The position numbers and the translations under genes are program-made. DNA of 64,000 nucleotides from Streptococcaceae bacterium (GTDB lineage Bacteria; Bacillota; Bacilli; Lactobacillales; Streptococcaceae): contig JAISXW010000011.1 in the NCBI GenBank assembly GCA_031270325.1, forward strand, positions 1-64,000. Reading direction: 5' to 3'. The notes beneath the pieces are model-generated. The model was not told the origin of the DNA and ran no database searches. It was given only the letters and a program-made list of their open reading frames with translations. Positions 38,001-47,465 of the stretch are shown here, in pieces. Each line of letters opens with the position of its first letter. Position 1 is the stretch's first letter.

Positions 38001-39328
38001 CGGTCAATGAACGTGATAAGCGCCCCGACCTATTGGCGCTTCCTGAGACTGACTTTAAAGAAATCATTGACAGGCATCCTGTCTTTACAAAACCGATGAA
38101 GCAACGTCACACCTTGTTAATGCCGATGTTGTCACCGATTCATCAGGAAGGGTTGATTGACGAGGCGTTCAGACAGTCTGGGTACAATGTGGTCCTCTTG
38201 CCAGAAGACAAGTCATCTATCAATACGGGTCTGAAATTTGTCAATAACGATTCTTGCTATCCTGCTATCATTTCCATCGGTCAGCTGATCCATGCGCTGG
38301 CCTCTGGTGATTATGACCTTGCGCATACATCGGTCTTGATGACCCAAACCGGTGGTGGCTGTCGGGCGACAAATTATATCCCTCTGCTGCGTAAAGCGCT
38401 CAAAGATGCTGGATTTGGACAGGTACCAGTTGTTTCCTTGTCAATGGGGAATAAGGGAACTGAAAAATCAGACGGTTTCAAATTAACCGTACCGTTGATG
38501 GGACGTATCGTGTTGGGGGCGCTATATGGCGATCTATTTGAGCGGTTGGTCTATCGGACACGTCCTTATGAAATAACCAAAGGGCAAATTAACGCCCTCC
38601 ATGCCAAGTGGTTGGAGAAAGTCAAACACAATCTAAAATCTGGATCGATTTTCGAGTTTAACCGCAACATTAAACAGATGATTCGGGAATTTGATGAGAC
38701 ACCCCTGCGTGATATCAAAAAAGCGCGTGTCGGTGTTGTCGGTGAAATCCTCGTCAAGTATTCTAAAACAGCCAATAATGATATTGTCAGCATCCTAGAA
38801 GCAGAGGGAGCAGAAGCTGTCGTGCCAGATTTGATTGGCTTTATGAATTACTCGCTCTACAATCAAATCTGGAAATCAGATCATCTGGGCATGAGTAAGA
38901 AAGCAAAATATTTCGCGCGTGCTTTCATCACTATCATTCAAATGGTCGAAAAACCGATGAATAAAGCCTTGAAGGAGTCAAAACGATTTGAAGGGATTCA
39001 CGCCATTGATGCCATCGTTGCAGATACGGAGAAAATCATTTCGATCGGCAACCATACCGGCGAGGGCTGGTTCTTGACTGGTGAGATGATTACACTCTTG
39101 CAGGATGGTGTCGATAATATCGTCTGCTTGCAGCCCTTTGGCTGCCTGCCCAACCATATCGTCGGAAAAGGCATGATCAAAGAGTTGCGCCGTCAGTATC
39201 CTCGTGCCAATATCGCACCAATTGATTACGATCCTTCGGTCTCTGTCGTCAATCAGCTTAATCGGATTCGGCTGATGTTAGCAACCGCTAAGAAACAATT
39301 AAAACAAGAGGTTCTACTGGACCTTTAG
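35057..39328 (+). CDS. Large acyl-CoA dehydratase activase/DUF2229 protein
   Basis: A 1,423-aa cytoplasmic protein. Two BcrA/BadF-type ATPase domains start with GIDVGSTTVKMV (residue 4) and GIDAGSTTTKVV (near 318). The second has SSGCGSFIETFAKSL, the cysteine loop that holds the Fe-S cluster in 2-hydroxyacyl-CoA dehydratase activators. A cysteine cluster CGLCENMC near 604 and GNRCERGA follow, then DUF2229 and dehydratase-like regions to the end. The family occurs in many anaerobes and Firmicutes; its substrate is unknown. ATG 35057 (after GAAGAAAGAAGAAG) is preferred to GTG 35054. Local repression by the TetR neighbour is inferred. Confidence 0.85.
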   Translation: MYKAGIDVGSTTVKMVVFDEDYELKFSRYERHFSDVKTATIQVLRDMIETLGDCRFTFSITGSGGMGLSDVIGATFIQEVIASTLTIEKFIPETDVMIELGGEDAKMTFFDGAMEQRMNGSCAGGTGAFIDQMAELLKVDAAGVNELAKNYQNLYPIASRCGVFAKTDVQPLLNEGLRKEDIAASIFQAVVNQTIAGLAAGRKITGNIAFLGGPLYFMSELRKRFIETLAIPPERVIFPDNPQLFVAMGAALDEENATEFTASEIIHKLETDRSEHLVPQDTIEVLFETEAELAAFRQRHAQASAAHKNLFDHHGPAYLGIDAGSTTTKVVLIDDAGDILFEHYGSNNGDPLESVLSVVIFLYGQLPADVYIAKAAVTGYGEQLIKAAMKIDIGEVETMAHYKAAEFFQPGVDFIIDIGGQDMKAMKITDGALSSIQLNEACSSGCGSFIETFAKSLRYDVKDFAQEALLTAHPVDLGSKCTVFMNSKVKQVQKEGATVGDISAGLSYSVIKNALYKVIKVKRPEDLGEKIVVQGGTFYNEAVLRAFEKISGREVVRPSIAGLMGAYGCALIAMAQALDDPSPSTILDLHALQKFRTTKEFTTCGLCENMCKMTLTVFNDGSKFVSGNRCERGAEKAMAIKLDKRDKKVNLVDYKYKKLFKYKSLSKKKAIHGEIGLPRVLNMYENYPLWHTLLTDLGFRVVLSPKSDKVLYEKGIETIPSDTVCYPAKLSHGHIMSLVEKEVPTIFYPSVLYERQEDASAQNHYNCPIVQSYPEVIKNNIDEIRNGQVGYIHPFINLANPANMADNLYQALSAFDISLSDIQSAVAHGFEAMDVFKADLRQQAEELMMRLTLNHEKAIVLSGRPYHLDPEINHGIADIITQEGFHVLTEDAIAHLADVGHLRVVNQWVYHSRLYGAARVVAKNKYLELVQLNSFGCGLDAVTTDQVEEIMQAHHKLYTVLKIDEGSNMGAVRIRLRSLKAAVNERDKRPDLLALPETDFKEIIDRHPVFTKPMKQRHTLLMPMLSPIHQEGLIDEAFRQSGYNVVLLPEDKSSINTGLKFVNNDSCYPAIISIGQLIHALASGDYDLAHTSVLMTQTGGGCRATNYIPLLRKALKDAGFGQVPVVSLSMGNKGTEKSDGFKLTVPLMGRIVLGALYGDLFERLVYRTRPYEITKGQINALHAKWLEKVKHNLKSGSIFEFNRNIKQMIREFDETPLRDIKKARVGVVGEILVKYSKTANNDIVSILEAEGAEAVVPDLIGFMNYSLYNQIWKSDHLGMSKKAKYFARAFITIIQMVEKPMNKALKESKRFEGIHAIDAIVADTEKIISIGNHTGEGWFLTGEMITLLQDGVDNIVCLQPFGCLPNHIVGKGMIKELRRQYPRANIAPIDYDPSVSVVNQLNRIRLMLATAKKQLKQEVLLDL

Positions 39329-39355
39329 AGATGACTAGAGTATTGACTCGCCACC

Positions 39356-39388
39356 CAAAAAGACAAGCTGCTTGAGCTTGTCTTTTTC
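39356..39388. terminator. Bidirectional terminator between the activase gene and dltD
   Basis: AAAAAGACAAGCT and AGCTTGTCTTTTT are a perfect stem with T-runs for both strands, between converging genes. Confidence 0.88.
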
Positions 39389-39401
39389 AAATTCTTGTGG
39401 C

Positions 39402-40655
39402 TTATTGGGTCACTTGTTTTTTGTTGGCCCATTCGGCTGTTAAGAAGTAGTCGTTGAGCTGGTAAGTAGGCGGGGTTTGCTTGGTCGTTAAGAAAGTATT
39501 GACTTCACGATCAAAGGCTAACCATCCTGTCCAACCGAGATGAATCGTATCTTGCATGAAATAAGGCTGATCACCATTTTGAGATAAATCAGCAATGTGA
39601 TTAAACCCTTGCGAGGTCAATTGATAGCGTATTTTTTGAACGGTTTCTTCGTACATCTTTTGGTTCAATCCAGTGTAGGCTTGCCAGTTGGCATTTACAG
39701 GTGGAATGACAAAGATGACGTCCGTCTTATTTTTGGCAAATTCATTTAAGACCAGTTGGAAATCATTGTACTCGGGAGATTGGAGATAAGAAAAGTGACG
39801 CTGTGAGTTTTTAAGTTTAGGCAGTGTCGGCTTAATCCGGCTTGTATAAAAACTATTTAATATCTCAAATGGATTGTTGCTGGTATTGGCTTGTCCGAGT
39901 TCAATAGCACGTTGATACAAAGTAACCGGATTGTATGGTTGCGGAAGCTTTTTAGCACGCGGTGCAACCTTTTCCTGATAATTATCGCCAAACTGTAAGC
40001 CGGCAAAGAGATTATCCTCGTGAATGGCCCAATTTTTAAGTGTTTTAATTCGCCATTTATCAATGGTTGACAGGGCTTTGCCATTGGCAATCTTTTTCAT
40101 AAATTGACTCACTGAACTCTCAGGATTCATTTTGAGAAAGCGTTTGGCAGCGTAGCGATCGGTGGCGGTATTTTGCGCATTTTCTAAAAAACGATAGGCC
40201 TGATCGTTGGAAAAGTAAAACTTAAAAGCGTTTGGTGCTTGTCCCTCTTTGACAAACCATTGAGGTGAGATGAAAAAGACAGCTTGCTTGTTTTGCAGTT
40301 CGGGTTCGATTTGCTGCATACCGAAATAATGACTGAGGCTTTCAGCTCCTTGCACGCCGAGTAAGAAAGGTGTGTAGGAACGTTGGTAAGCTTCAGACAA
40401 AATAGACGGATGCAGCTCGTCAAAGCGCCGCCATTCACTTGAGCCAAAGAAAGGCACAAAACGATGATCGGGATCAGATAAGGCTTCTTTTTTTAGGGCA
40501 GCATTCTTGAAAATAATCGGTGTCAAGTCAGTTGCAGCGCTCTTTTCATCAGATAAGCGATGTGACGTTCTAGCCGGGGCAAGTAAGACGACACCGATCA
40601 GAATGGCAATGGCAACGAAGACCGGGCCAAAAATCATCCAAAGTCGTTTAAGCAT
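39402..40655 (-). CDS. dltD: D-alanyl transfer protein DltD
   Basis: A 417-aa membrane-anchored protein with one N-terminal span (residues about 7-27). The catalytic serine motif is FFGSSEW near 70 and the partner histidine is in [10 protein letters not shown] near 370, as in other DltD. It completes the transfer of D-alanine to teichoic acid at the outer face. The start overlaps dltC by 8 nt. Confidence 0.95.
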   Translation of the reverse strand: MLKRLWMIFGPVFVAIAILIGVVLLAPARTSHRLSDEKSAATDLTPIIFKNAALKKEALSDPDHRFVPFFGSSEWRRFDELHPSILSEAYQRSYTPFLLGVQGAESLSHYFGMQQIEPELQNKQAVFFISPQWFVKEGQAPNAFKFYFSNDQAYRFLENAQNTATDRYAAKRFLKMNPESSVSQFMKKIANGKALSTIDKWRIKTLKNWAIHEDNLFAGLQFGDNYQEKVAPRAKKLPQPYNPVTLYQRAIELGQANTSNNPFEILNSFYTSRIKPTLPKLKNSQRHFSYLQSPEYNDFQLVLNEFAKNKTDVIFVIPPVNANWQAYTGLNQKMYEETVQKIRYQLTSQGFNHIADLSQNGDQPYFMQDTIHLGWTGWLAFDREVNTFLTTKQTPPTYQLNDYFLTAEWANKKQVTQ

Positions 40656-40887
40656 TTTGTAAATCCTTTACACCTTGAACGATTTTATTGCCAGTGTTCC
40701 AATCATCACGCCCCATATCAGATACAGGGATTTTAATGTTGAAGGTGTTTTCGAGTTCAATCACTAACTCCACTGTCCCCATAGAGTCTAAGACACCCGC
40801 ATCAAAGAGGTCCTCATCCATCATATCAGTAATGTCTTCCATAAATAAGTTGTCAATCAGTTCGATGACTGTTGTTTGAATATCCAT
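40648..40887 (-). CDS. dltC: D-alanine carrier protein DltC
   Basis: A 79-aa acyl carrier protein. The phosphopantetheine serine lies in [16 protein letters not shown] near residue 36. The carrier receives D-alanine from DltA. AGGAGAAC precedes the ATG. Unlike the other dlt junctions, 119 nt with a hairpin separate it from dltB. Confidence 0.95.
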   Translation of the reverse strand: MDIQTTVIELIDNLFMEDITDMMDEDLFDAGVLDSMGTVELVIELENTFNIKIPVSDMGRDDWNTGNKIVQGVKDLQNA

Positions 40888-40963
40888 TTTTAAGTTCTCC
40901 TATAAGTAAGATGTGTAACTGATGGTCAAAGGGTATTGGCGCAATCAGTCGTAGCTGAGGTGA

Positions 40964-40982
40964 TTTGGCAGTGTCTGCCAAA
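40964..40982 (-). promoter_or_regulatory. Hairpin in the dltB-dltC gap
   Basis: A perfect 8-bp stem with a 3-nt loop (TTTGGCAG-TGT-CTGCCAAA). There is no T-run after it in the direction of transcription, so it is more likely an mRNA processing or stability element than a terminator. Confidence 0.5.
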
Positions 40983-41006
40983 GGCTCCTGTCAGGGTTTA
41001 ATGTTG

Positions 41007-42257
41007 TCAAGGGAGGTTGTGGAACCATAACTTGTCCAAGAAGCCTGAGAAGAGTAGCAAGCTAAACATGACGACATGGAAAGTCACGACAATCCCAAGT
41101 GCTTTTGTCCATTGATTGTCAGGTAGCGGTGGCTGTCCAGCTTTTTTGCGGAGCTGATTGCGCTTTTTCTTCCTGCGAATCCACCAGTCATTGATGACCA
41201 GACCGAAACCGTGGAAAATACCATAAGCAATGTAGTACCAAGTCACACCGTGCCAGAAGCCCATCAGGGTCATGTTGACGAGATAAGCGACACTAGACGT
41301 TGTATTGCGGTTTTTAAAGACCTTATGTTTCATCAGGGTGTAGACTAAACGCATAAAGACAAAATCTCTAAACCAGAAACTCAAAGACATATGCCAACGG
41401 TTCCAAAATTCTTTGAGGTCTCTTGATAGAAAAGGCTTGTTGAAGTTGACAGGTGTTTCAATGCCCATGAGATAAGAAATCCCGATGGCAAATAGTGAGT
41501 AACCAGCAAAATCGAAGAAGAGATTCAGGCCGTAGGTGTACATGACACCTACTGTTGACCAGTTAAAGAGACCGGCTGCATGTAAAGCATTTCGTTGAAA
41601 ATGGGGTAATAGCAGCTCACCAAAGAGATAAGATAGAATGAACTTGTAAAATGCCCCTAGCATCAGCGACCAAACTGCTTTTTCAATCATGGTTAGATAG
41701 GCATCACGATTGGGGATTGCCAAATAATTGTCGTTAAACCGGCGAAAGCGGTCAATCGGGCCTGATGAAATCGTTGGCAGGAAAATCATGAAGCGAAGGA
41801 AAGGCCAGAAGCGGACATCTTGTAATTCGCCATCTCGCATTTCCATGATCATGGCAACGGAGCGAAAAGTCAGATAGGAAATCCCTAGAAAACCAATCAA
41901 GGAATTGTGACCAATCACAGCCGGCGTGATTTTGACAATGATTAAAGGCAGGAGTGCTAAGAAGACACTGCCGTAAAAGAGCCAAGTTTGATTGCCTTTT
42001 TTTCGATAGGCTTGATAAAGAAAGACGACAACGGTTTGCCAAACCAGATAGAACAGCAGGGCAAAGAATTGTAGATAGCTTGAACCGCCAAACATGAAGC
42101 TAATGAAGTAAACGGATACTAAGCCCTCGTAAATCGCTAATCTTCGACCACAAAACATGGCAATGATAATCGGTAGGAGCGTGATGAGTAAGACAACAAA
42201 ATATTGTGGCGTGCCGTAAGGTTGCCAATTGGGTAAGGCTTGCAACAAATCGCTCAT
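41007..42257 (-). CDS. dltB: D-alanyl transfer MBOAT protein DltB
   Basis: A 416-aa membrane-bound O-acyltransferase with about 11 spans. The catalytic histidine is in [15 protein letters not shown] near residue 325, and [16 protein letters not shown] is near 287. It moves D-alanine across or through the membrane from DltC. It overlaps dltA by 4 nt. Confidence 0.95.
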   Translation of the reverse strand: MSDLLQALPNWQPYGTPQYFVVLLITLLPIIIAMFCGRRLAIYEGLVSVYFISFMFGGSSYLQFFALLFYLVWQTVVVFLYQAYRKKGNQTWLFYGSVFLALLPLIIVKITPAVIGHNSLIGFLGISYLTFRSVAMIMEMRDGELQDVRFWPFLRFMIFLPTISSGPIDRFRRFNDNYLAIPNRDAYLTMIEKAVWSLMLGAFYKFILSYLFGELLLPHFQRNALHAAGLFNWSTVGVMYTYGLNLFFDFAGYSLFAIGISYLMGIETPVNFNKPFLSRDLKEFWNRWHMSLSFWFRDFVFMRLVYTLMKHKVFKNRNTTSSVAYLVNMTLMGFWHGVTWYYIAYGIFHGFGLVINDWWIRRKKKRNQLRKKAGQPPLPDNQWTKALGIVVTFHVVMFSLLLFSGFLDKLWFHNLP

Positions 42258-43795
42258 CGATTGTTCACCTCAGCAATCAAGGCTTTGATATCAATCTTGC
42301 CATTTGGTGTAATCGGGAGAGACTCTCTGTAAATGAACCGCGACGGCATCATATAGGACATCATGACGTCTTCAAGTTCGGCCTTAATCGCCTTGGTCAG
42401 CTGCAATTCTTTTTCAAATTGTTGGCGAGCCCCCGGTTTTGCGACGACATAGGCCAATAATTGTTGGACTTTGTGCTGGTCGTTATAACGTGGGACAGCG
42501 ACGGCAGCCTCGACATATTGTGACAGATTTAAGACGTGGGCAACTTCTTCTAATTCGATACGGTAGCCATTCCACTTGATTTGGAAGTCCATGCGACCGC
42601 CATAATGAAGCATTCCATCATCATCTAATGAGCCTAAATCGCCTGTATGGTAGGCTTTTTGTCCCTCAAGTTCAAAGAAGGACTGGGCGGTCTTTTCAGG
42701 GTTGTTGATATAGCCTTTGGAAACGGCTGGTCCAGTGACGACAATCTCGCCTTGCACGCCATTTTCAAGGATTTTGCCAGCGTCATCGAGGATAAAGGTT
42801 GGAGAGTCTACTTTGATATAGCCGATTGGCAAGCGTTCTGCTTTGCGAATCATTTCTTCTGTAATCGTAACTGCTGAAAAGGCAACAGTGCTTTCAGTTG
42901 GGCCGAAAGAATTGACGATTCGACCATCAGGGAAACGTTGTTGGAGTTTAGCCGCAGTCCCGACCGTTAATTCTTCGCCACAGAAATAGAAATACTTGAG
43001 TTCTGGCATCTTGTCAGCGGAGAAATCGTCTGATAACAAGACCATGTCGGCAAAAGAAGGGGTTGACACCCAGACTTGTATCGGTAAGTTTGGCAGAATG
43101 GCAAAGAGGTCTTTGAAGTTTTCGGTTTTTTCTTTCGGCAAGGCATAGAGACAACCGCCGACAGCTAAGGTTGGCGCCCAAGACATGACCGATAAGTCAA
43201 AGGAATAGGGTGGTTGAGATAAGGCTTTGGCTTGTGCGGGAAAATCAAAATCGTCAGAAGTCAGCATCCAATCGACAAAGGATAGGAGGTTGTCATGTGA
43301 AATCTGAACGCCCTTAGGCTTACCTGTTGTCCCAGAAGTAAAGATGATGTAGTAGTTGTCATCGCCAGTAACCGCATGGGTCAAGGTATAGCTGACCGGA
43401 TTTGCGATAATCTGTGTCAGATCATCTGGTGTCAGGACGGGCACATCTGACACGCTGATAGGTAAGGCATCAACGGCGATGATAGCACTAGGTTCTGCAA
43501 TCTCTAAAATTGACGTCAAGCGCTCGGTCGTTGAATGGACATCGACTGGGATATAAGCGTGTCCGGATTTGCTCAGACCGACAAAGGTCGCAATCATCTG
43601 ATAATCTTGCCCCCCAAAGACCATGACGGGACTTTTGGCGGGTAAGTTCAAACTGTCGATATAAGCAGCGATACTGTCAGAGTCTTGCTTTAATTGCGCA
43701 TAAGTATGTTGTGTGCCCAATAAATCATAAACGGGTGCATCTGGTTGTGTGTGCGCAAAGTGTTCGAGGGTCGTGATAAAATTTGAAATTGTCAT
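42254..43795 (-). CDS. dltA: D-alanine:carrier protein ligase DltA
   Basis: A 513-aa adenylate-forming ligase that activates D-alanine with ATP and loads DltC. Motifs are [18 protein letters not shown] near 148, FGPTEST near 298, AYHTGDLG near 382 and the catalytic lysine in PNGKIDI near 498. The ORF track begins 25 residues upstream, inside dltX sequence; GAAAGG before ATG 43795 decides the start. Confidence 0.95.
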   Translation of the reverse strand: MTISNFITTLEHFAHTQPDAPVYDLLGTQHTYAQLKQDSDSIAAYIDSLNLPAKSPVMVFGGQDYQMIATFVGLSKSGHAYIPVDVHSTTERLTSILEIAEPSAIIAVDALPISVSDVPVLTPDDLTQIIANPVSYTLTHAVTGDDNYYIIFTSGTTGKPKGVQISHDNLLSFVDWMLTSDDFDFPAQAKALSQPPYSFDLSVMSWAPTLAVGGCLYALPKEKTENFKDLFAILPNLPIQVWVSTPSFADMVLLSDDFSADKMPELKYFYFCGEELTVGTAAKLQQRFPDGRIVNSFGPTESTVAFSAVTITEEMIRKAERLPIGYIKVDSPTFILDDAGKILENGVQGEIVVTGPAVSKGYINNPEKTAQSFFELEGQKAYHTGDLGSLDDDGMLHYGGRMDFQIKWNGYRIELEEVAHVLNLSQYVEAAVAVPRYNDQHKVQQLLAYVVAKPGARQQFEKELQLTKAIKAELEDVMMSYMMPSRFIYRESLPITPNGKIDIKALIAEVNNR

Positions 43796-43820
43796 CTTGT
43801 TTCCTTTCGTCTGTTGTGGT

Positions 43821-43979
43821 TTAGAACTCATTATAAATAAAGTGTCCTTGACCATGTCCACTATAAACAAACAAATAGAACATGACCAATAAAATAAAGA
43901 AGTAAAATAGACTCTGCAAAATAAATTTAATGACAGGCCACGACTTGTGTTGTGGCAGACTTTGGAGATAGTTGATCAA
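43821..43979 (-). CDS. dltX: Small membrane protein DltX
   Basis: A 52-aa protein missed by the ORF track. The frame starts with TTG 43979, 8 nt after AGGGGAA, and reads [17 protein letters not shown], one membrane span, and the invariant C-terminus FIYNEF, which marks DltX. It is needed with DltABCD for D-alanylation of teichoic acids. It is the first gene of the dlt operon, 25 nt ahead of dltA. Confidence 0.88.
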   Translation of the reverse strand: MINYLQSLPQHKSWPVIKFILQSLFYFFILLVMFYLFVYSGHGQGHFIYNEF

Positions 43980-44023
43980 TTTAAAATTCCCCTACTTTCT
44001 ATTTGAATCTTTTTTTATCCATT

Positions 44024-44041
44024 ATGGTAACCATTTTATCA
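44024..44041 (-). promoter_or_regulatory. dlt promoter -10 overlapped by a palindrome
   Basis: On the minus strand TGATAAAAT is an extended -10 (44033-44041), with TAGAAA as a possible -35. The palindrome ATGGTTACCAT (44024-44034) overlaps the -10, a position suited to a repressor. Related TTACCAT palindromes occur near 10178 and 57681. Confidence 0.5.
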
Positions 44042-44259
44042 TATTAAGGCGTAAATTTCTAATGATACAGCAAAAAATCAGGCTTTTCAACTGATAGCAA
44101 GGACAAGTTAGAAGTAGTGAGTGAGTTGCTGCTCTCAATGGGGCTTGTTTGGGAAAAGATTGGCAATGAGAGGATCGCAAATTCGCAGGGAAGGGGGTGT
44201 TTTTTTCGGAGTTGTTTCGCCTTTTTGTTGCTTAGGTCTGTCTTGTCGGTGCCTTCTGC

Positions 44260-44373
44260 GGTTTGGTTCAAAAGTGCGTGGCGACCCGTTCTGCACTCTG
44301 CGATTTCCGAGCTAAACAGCGAGCCTCAGGTCTCGCCGCTTGGCTATCTGCCACAGCGCTTTTGAGCCCAACC
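44260..44373. repeat. 112-bp hairpin element, copy B (opposite orientation to copy A)
   Basis: The outer stem GGTTTGGTTCAAAAG...CTTTTGAGCCCAACC and an inner stem AAACAGCGAG/CTCGCCGCTT are present. Compared with copy A, one inner pair changes T-A to C-G and one outer pair changes C-G to G-C, so pairing is kept while sequence drifts. ORFs at 44117-44365 overlap it and are not credible genes. It lies between the dlt promoter and array 4. The rest of 44042-44259 holds nothing I can name. Confidence 0.85.
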
Positions 44374-44416
44374 GTGCTGCTTCACTTGGTGTGGGGAGCT
44401 TGATCTATCTTTAATC

Positions 44417-45151
44417 GAGATCGAGGACTAAAAAAGTGAGCTCGAGTTTGTTTTGGATAAGCTCGAGCTATAAAAAAGTGAGCTCGAGTTTGTTTTGGAT
44501 AAGCTCGAGCTATAAAAAAGTGAGCTCGAGTTCGTTTTGCCTAAGCTCGAGCTATAAAAAAGTAAGCTCGAGTTTGTTTTGGATAAGCTCGAGTAGTAAA
44601 AAAGTGAGCTCGAGTTTGTTTTGCCTAAGCTCGAGCTATAAAAAAGTAAACTCGAGTTTGTTTTGACCAAGCTCGAGCTATAAAAAAGTAAACTCGAGTT
44701 TGTTTTGGATAAGCTCGAGCTATAAAAAAGTAAACTCGAGTTTGTTTTGGATAAGCTCGAGCTATAAAAAAGTGAGCTCGAGTTTGTTTTGGATAAGCTC
44801 GAGCTATAAAAAAGTGAGCTCGAGTTCGTTTTGAATAAGCTCGAGTAGTAAAAAAGTGAGCTCGAGTTTGTTTTGGATAAGCTCGAGTTATAAAAAAGTA
44901 AACTCGAGTTTGTTTTGGATAAGCTCGAGTTATAAAAAAGTAAGCTCGAGCCTGTTTTGACTAAGCTCGAGTTATAAAAAAGTAAACTCGAGTTTGTTTT
45001 GGATAAGCTCGAGCTATAAAAAAGTAAACTCGAGTTTGTTTTGACCAAGCTCGAGTTATAAAAAAGTAAGCTCGAGTTCATTTTGCCTAAGCTCGAGTTA
45101 TAAAAAAGTAAGCCCGAGCTCGTTTTGCCCAAGCCTGAGCTTGTTCTGGAT
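44417..45151. repeat. Array 4: 35 units of 21 bp in a 42-bp alternation
   Basis: Units alternate between AGCTCGAGTTTGTTTTGGAT and AGCTCGAGCTATAAAAAAGT types, each preceded by one base, with no indel over 35 units. Every unit has the palindromic core GCTCGAGC or ACTCGAGT (an XhoI site, CTCGAG, recurs in most). The last two units decay. Both strands are open for long stretches because 42 is a multiple of three. ORF 44428-45228 (minus, 266 aa) starts inside the rsmG terminator, so it is not a gene. It lies between rsmG and the dlt promoter region. Confidence 0.93.
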
Positions 45152-45198
45152 AGGAATGACCGAGTTCGGAAGAAGTGAGCGTCAGGAATGAAAGTCTT

Positions 45199-45251
45199 AA
45201 AAAACGTCATCAGTCGGGCTATTTTCAAGCTGGGAGACTGAGGACGTTTTT
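45199..45251 (-). terminator. rsmG operon terminator
   Basis: On the minus strand AAAAACGTCCTCAGTC pairs with GACTGATGACGTTTTTT over a 20-nt loop, just after the rsmG stop. Confidence 0.75.
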
Positions 45252-45256
45252 GGGGG

Positions 45257-45976
45257 TTATAAGGGCTTTTTATTTGGGGTGCCGGCTTTTCTGGGGAACT
45301 TTTTAGGGGTTTCTTTTTTCTTTTCGATGATGACCAGATGTCGTTCGTCGCCGTTTGGTAGAGCGTAATCGAGTGTGTCGCCTAATTTGCCGCCTAAAAT
45401 GGCAATGGCGTGCTTGGCTTCAGCAATCTCGTCTGACATTTGACTGGCTTTGAGCGAGAGCAGTTTACCGTTTTTCTTGAGAAAAGGGAGGGTTAATTCG
45501 CTTAAGACATTTAAACGGGCGACAGCACGTGCTGTGACATAATCAAACTGCCCACGGTAAGTTGGGTCTTGACCGAAATCCTCAGCACGACCATGCAGGA
45601 GGGTCAGAGAAGTCGGCTCGAAACCGAGTTGTTCAGACAAAGCCGTCAAAAATTTAATCCGTTTATTGAGCGAATCAATAATTGTGACTTGCAAGTCTGG
45701 AAAAATGATTTTCATTGGCAGGCTAGGGAAACCTGCACCAGCGCCAATATCTAATAAATGACGCGAGCTGTGATCAATCACACCATACAGAATGGGGGCG
45801 ATTGAGTCATAGAAATGTTTGAGATAAACGTCATGTTTTTCAGTAATGGCTGTTAAATTGATTTTGGCATTTTCAGCGACCAAAAAGTCAAAATAGGTCT
45901 CGAACTGTGCTTTTTGCTGATCAGATAAGTGAATGCCAGCTGTTTCAAGTGCGGCATAAAAGTTTTCTGGTGTCAT
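45257..45976 (-). CDS. rsmG: 16S rRNA m7G527 methyltransferase
   Basis: A 239-aa SAM-dependent methyltransferase (GidB/RsmG). The SAM-binding motif [16 protein letters not shown] is near residue 72, and [15 protein letters not shown] is near 145. The C-terminus is a basic tail ([20 protein letters not shown]). Loss of this enzyme gives low-level streptomycin resistance in other bacteria. The start overlaps the prenyl synthase by 4 nt. Confidence 0.95.
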   Translation of the reverse strand: MTPENFYAALETAGIHLSDQQKAQFETYFDFLVAENAKINLTAITEKHDVYLKHFYDSIAPILYGVIDHSSRHLLDIGAGAGFPSLPMKIIFPDLQVTIIDSLNKRIKFLTALSEQLGFEPTSLTLLHGRAEDFGQDPTYRGQFDYVTARAVARLNVLSELTLPFLKKNGKLLSLKASQMSDEIAEAKHAIAILGGKLGDTLDYALPNGDERHLVIIEKKKETPKKFPRKAGTPNKKPL

Positions 45977-46917
45977 AGGTGTCTTTCTAAGAGCTTTTCA
46001 GTCATCTGATAAATATCAGACTTGATCGGGTGAGTGGGCAGTTTATCAATGAGCTTTAAGGCTTTCAAAGTATAGGTCTGGGCGAGTTGATGGGTCTTTT
46101 CTAAGGCACCAGATTGATGAATCGCCTTAAAGACGTCATCAAATGCTTTTGTTTTTAACAGCGCTGCGACTTGAGGGTCAGCAGCCAAAGCAAATAAAAC
46201 AGGCGCCGAATAAATTCCCTGCTGGATATCGGCTAAAACAGGCTTGCCAAAGGTATGACGATCTGCTGTATAATCCAGAAAATCATCCATAATTTGAAAG
46301 GCAATCCCGACATTGAGACCAATCTCATAAGCCAGCTGTGCCAGTCGGTCTTGCTTATCAGCGAAGGGGGCAACCGCGCAGGCTTGGGCAAATAACTCAG
46401 CAGTTTTACCAGAGATGTTGTCAATGTAATCGTGAATCGTCTGATCGGTATTAAAGCGTAAATTCATCTGGCCGAGTTCGCCATCAAGTAATTTTTCCAT
46501 CGCATCAATTCGATTGCTGAGGTTGGAAAGGTCTAAAGCGTGTTGCGCCATGATTTTAAAGACGGTCACAAAAAGATAGTCCCCTGCATAAACCGCTACA
46601 TCTGTGCCGTAGAGATGGGAAATCGTTGGTACGCCTCGCCGTGTCTCAGCTTTGTCAATGATATCGTCATGGATCAAGGTGGCAGTATGGAGGAGTTCGA
46701 TTGAACTGGCTAGGGCGATCTTTTTGTTGCGTTCAAGTCTTGTAAATTCAGCAAACAAGAGGAGGTAGGCGGGTCTTAGCATCTTTCCGCCAGATGTCAG
46801 GAGGTCTAAAATTGCTTGTTGGGTTTGAGGATTTTTGACCCGAATGGCAGAGATCATGAGTTGCTGCACCTGATCGAGTTGTGTTGTCAGATAGGGGGAG
46901 GGGGTCCAGAAGATCAT
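45973..46917 (-). CDS. hepT: Polyprenyl diphosphate synthase
   Basis: About 314 aa, a trans-prenyltransferase with the first aspartate motif [13 protein letters not shown] near residue 85 and the second [10 protein letters not shown] near 211. It makes the isoprenoid chain for menaquinone-type quinones. The ORF track begins at TTG 46932; ATG 46917 overlaps the stop of the Gx transporter gene (ATGA) and is preferred. With the next two genes it resembles loci tied to demethylmenaquinone and extracellular electron transfer in Listeria and lactococci (inference). Confidence 0.88.
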   Translation of the reverse strand: MIFWTPSPYLTTQLDQVQQLMISAIRVKNPQTQQAILDLLTSGGKMLRPAYLLLFAEFTRLERNKKIALASSIELLHTATLIHDDIIDKAETRRGVPTISHLYGTDVAVYAGDYLFVTVFKIMAQHALDLSNLSNRIDAMEKLLDGELGQMNLRFNTDQTIHDYIDNISGKTAELFAQACAVAPFADKQDRLAQLAYEIGLNVGIAFQIMDDFLDYTADRHTFGKPVLADIQQGIYSAPVLFALAADPQVAALLKTKAFDDVFKAIHQSGALEKTHQLAQTYTLKALKLIDKLPTHPIKSDIYQMTEKLLERHL

Positions 46918-47465
46918 GGGCGTGTCATCCAAATTTTATTTTCTTTTTCAAATAAGGCAGTAATCGGTTTGATCCGATAGAGCAAAGCGTTGCCCGCAAC
47001 ACCGATAAAAAAGCCAGCTAAAAGGCCGAAGAAAGCTAACCACGGGAGATAGAGCAAGACAGTTGGCGTTTGAGCGACCCAAGTGGCCGTGAGCAGTTGG
47101 CCGACATTGTGAAAAAAGCCGCCGACTAATGAGATGCCAATCAAACTCACAAGGCGTGGACCGAGTGTTTTGGCTAGGTACATAGCTAAAAGGGAGAGGA
47201 CACCGCCAGCCAGACTATAAAGAAAGACTGAAAAACCAGTGAAGAGACCAGTCAGGAGGAGTTTGATCATGACCAAAAGGAGCACATCTGTTTTTTTCAA
47301 GGTAAAGATTGCCATTAGCACAATCAAATTGGCGAAGCCAAACTTAGCCCCCGGTGCAAAGGGGAAGGGGGATGGGAATAGGGACTCAACGATGCCAATA
47401 ATCGTTGCGCTTGCCGTTAATAAGGCGATATAAACAATTCTGTGTAGGGGTTGAGGTATCATCAA
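46914..47465 (-). CDS. Gx transporter/HepI-like membrane protein
   Basis: A 183-aa protein with five to six membrane spans. FPFAPGAKFGFANLIVLMAI near residue 34 and GGFFHNVGQLL near 115 mark the family often labelled heptaprenyl diphosphate synthase component I or Gx transporter. Role uncertain, probably quinone precursor or flavin-linked. It overlaps both neighbours by 4 nt. Confidence 0.82.
   Translation of the reverse strand: MMIPQPLHRIVYIALLTASATIIGIVESLFPSPFPFAPGAKFGFANLIVLMAIFTLKKTDVLLLVMIKLLLTGLFTGFSVFLYSLAGGVLSLLAMYLAKTLGPRLVSLIGISLVGGFFHNVGQLLTATWVAQTPTVLLYLPWLAFFGLLAGFFIGVAGNALLYRIKPITALFEKENKIWMTRP

Noticed and set aside
44117-44365. Two plus-strand ORFs of 64-82 aa
   Set aside because: They overlap the 112-bp hairpin element and have no ribosome-binding site or recognisable domain.
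44428-45228. 266-aa minus-strand ORF of KTNSSLLFYSSSL repeats, and the plus-strand ORF 44436-44666
   Set aside because: The long ORF starts within the rsmG terminator hairpin with no ribosome-binding site, and both strands are open at once, which fits non-coding repeats.
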